A stretch of 7,614 bases of DNA from an uncultured Alistipes sp. (GTDB lineage: Bacteria > Bacteroidota > Bacteroidia > Bacteroidales > Rikenellaceae), in assembly GCA_900552955.1 (NCBI GenBank), contig USBO01000085.1, forward strand, positions 1-7,614, given 5' to 3'. The notes below the pieces were generated by a model that saw only the letters and a list, made by a program, of their open reading frames with translations, had not been told where the DNA came from and searched no databases. Positions 6,654-7,614 of the stretch are shown piece by piece. Within the stretch, counting starts at the first letter, position 1, and each line of letters begins with the position of its first letter. Both the position numbers and the translations under genes were made by a program.

Positions 6654-7136
6654 ATGAAAACCAGAATCCTTTTTGTCTGCCTCGGCAACATCTGCCGTTC
6701 GCCGGCCGCCGAAGAGATCTTCCGCACGCTGGCAGCCCGCAAATCCCTGAGCGACCGTTTCGAAGCCGACTCGGCCGGCACCTACGCCGGTCATGCCGGC
6801 GAACTGCCCGATCCGCGCATGCGCCGTGCGGCAGCCCGTCGCGGATATGAACTCACACACCGCGCCCGCCCGCTGCGCGAGGCCGACTTCGAACGTTTCG
6901 ACCGCATCGTGGTCATGGACGACTGCAATTACGAGGCCGCACACCGGCTCGCGCCGTCGCGTGAGCTGGCCGGCAAGATCCACCGCATGACGGAGTTCTG
7001 CCGCCACACGCCGCAGTGGGATCACGTTCCCGACCCCTACTACGAAGGACACGAGGGGTTCGAACGGGTGCTCGACCTGCTCGAGGACGCCTGCGCGGGA
7101 CTGCTCGACGACCTCAGAAATCCAGACCGATCGTGA
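6654..7136 (+). CDS. Low-molecular-weight protein tyrosine phosphatase
   Basis: This is a cytoplasmic 160-residue phosphatase that removes phosphate from protein tyrosines. The CX5R active-site loop is VCLGNICRSP, with Cys9 as nucleophile and Arg15 binding phosphate. The general acid is Asp127 in VPDPYYEG. AGTYAGHAGELPDPRM (about 41-56) also matches the family. In Gram-negative bacteria such enzymes often pair with a BY-kinase to control polysaccharide export, but no kinase is present here, so a housekeeping role is equally likely. The ATG at 6654 is preferred over an in-frame TTG at 6645, because that TTG lies inside the -7 promoter box and the protein would then start before its own transcript. 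The gene overlaps the convergent barrel gene by 23 nt. Confidence 0.95.
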   Translation: MKTRILFVCLGNICRSPAAEEIFRTLAARKSLSDRFEADSAGTYAGHAGELPDPRMRRAAARRGYELTHRARPLREADFERFDRIVVMDDCNYEAAHRLAPSRELAGKIHRMTEFCRHTPQWDHVPDPYYEGHEGFERVLDLLEDACAGLLDDLRNPDRS

Positions 7137-7614
7137 GCGAGTAGGCATTGTGCATGGGCGACGCTTTCTTCGCCACGGTGTAGCCCGCATCGAAGCAGAG
7201 GTGCATGAAGCGCACGCCTACGCCCAGCGAGAAGTAGTCGGGATAGTAGAGCCGCGACTCGCCGCCGTGGTAGCCCATGCGGAACTGCAACAACTGCATC
7301 AGACTGTACTCCACACCGATGCCGCCCTCCACGCCGCGTGCCGCCGAGGGCGAGAAGGTGTAACGGCACTCGCCGGCGAAGGTCAGCGCATGGGCGTCGC
7401 TCAGAAACCAGTCGTAGGCGGCGCCCGCGGCGAAGGCGACGGGCAGTTTCATCTCCGAAGGGCCGTTCATGAACCCGCCGATGCCCGTCAGTTTGGCGCC
7501 CAGCCGCAGCGCGGAATAGTCGTCGCCCCGCTCGAACGGCACGACCGCCTGCACGGAGAGGCCCGCTGAAAGCGCATTGCCGATCCGCTCGCGCACGAAA
7601 CGGGCGTAATCGGC
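7114..7614 (-). CDS. PorV/PorQ-like outer-membrane protein, C-terminal part, cut by the right edge
   Basis: These are the last 166 residues of an outer-membrane beta-barrel protein; the frame is open to base 7614 with no start in view. The sequence is Gly/aromatic-rich with alternating polarity and resembles the C-terminal half of FadL-like PorV/PorQ proteins. Examples are LRLGAKLTGIGGF, FAGECRYTFSPS, the segment GGIGVEYSLMQLLQFRMGYH, DYFSLGVGVRF and the ending NAYSLTIGLDF, with the terminal Phe usual for barrels. PorV and PorQ proper take part in the type IX secretion system, but Bacteroidetes carry many paralogues of unknown role. No other secretion genes are visible, so the T9SS link is a possibility only. 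An internal GTG at 7596 should not be taken as the start. Confidence 0.75.
   Translation of the reverse strand, partial: ADYARFVRERIGNALSAGLSVQAVVPFERGDDYSALRLGAKLTGIGGFMNGPSEMKLPVAFAAGAAYDWFLSDAHALTFAGECRYTFSPSAARGVEGGIGVEYSLMQLLQFRMGYHGGESRLYYPDYFSLGVGVRFMHLCFDAGYTVAKKASPMHNAYSLTIGLDF

Noticed and set aside
1..7614. tRNA, rRNA, CRISPR array, insertion sequence or phage genes
   Set aside because: No cloverleaf, rRNA-like block, regular repeat array, transposase or phage protein was seen on either strand.

Overview
The window reads as part of a high-GC Bacteroidales chromosome, most like Alistipes or another member of the Rikenellaceae. Three things point there: GC-rich genes with AT-rich intergenic promoters of the Bacteroidetes type (a TAnnTTTG -7 box, in one case with a TTTG -33 box), no Shine-Dalgarno motif before any start, and gene families typical of the phylum (a 57-residue histone H1-like protein, a PorV/PorQ-type barrel, and secreted proteins whose mature part begins with Gln after Ala). 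The genus is an inference from composition and resemblance; no search was run.

Left part (1-2549, minus strand): an RND multidrug-efflux pair, with a membrane fusion lipoprotein followed 5 nt later by the inner-membrane transporter. The transporter runs off the left edge. Its last ~30 codons in the window (about 1-93) no longer look like an RND protein, and bases 1-73 contain no G at all. This is probably a degraded contig end and not biology.

Middle left (2550-3004): a divergent promoter region drives a small plus-strand gene for a histone H1-like DNA-binding protein (57 aa), which is followed by a strong hairpin. The hairpin sits between this gene and the convergent operon to its right.

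Centre (3005-6431, minus strand): a tightly packed three-gene envelope operon. In transcription order it encodes a secreted YtfJ-like thioredoxin-fold protein without CXXC, a BamA/TamA-like (Omp85) outer-membrane barrel with no room for POTRA domains, and an EptA-like inner-membrane phosphoethanolamine transferase. The junctions are a 1-nt TAATG overlap and a 5-nt gap, so co-translation is likely. This periplasm / outer-membrane / lipid A-type enzyme combination is the most interesting part of the window.

Right part (6432-7614): a divergent promoter region leads to a plus-strand low-molecular-weight protein tyrosine phosphatase, probably made from a leaderless mRNA. Its 3' end overlaps by 23 nt, tail to tail, the end of a minus-strand PorV/PorQ-like outer-membrane protein gene that runs off the right edge. 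No rRNA, tRNA, CRISPR array or insertion sequence was found. Every intergenic gap is under 300 bases.
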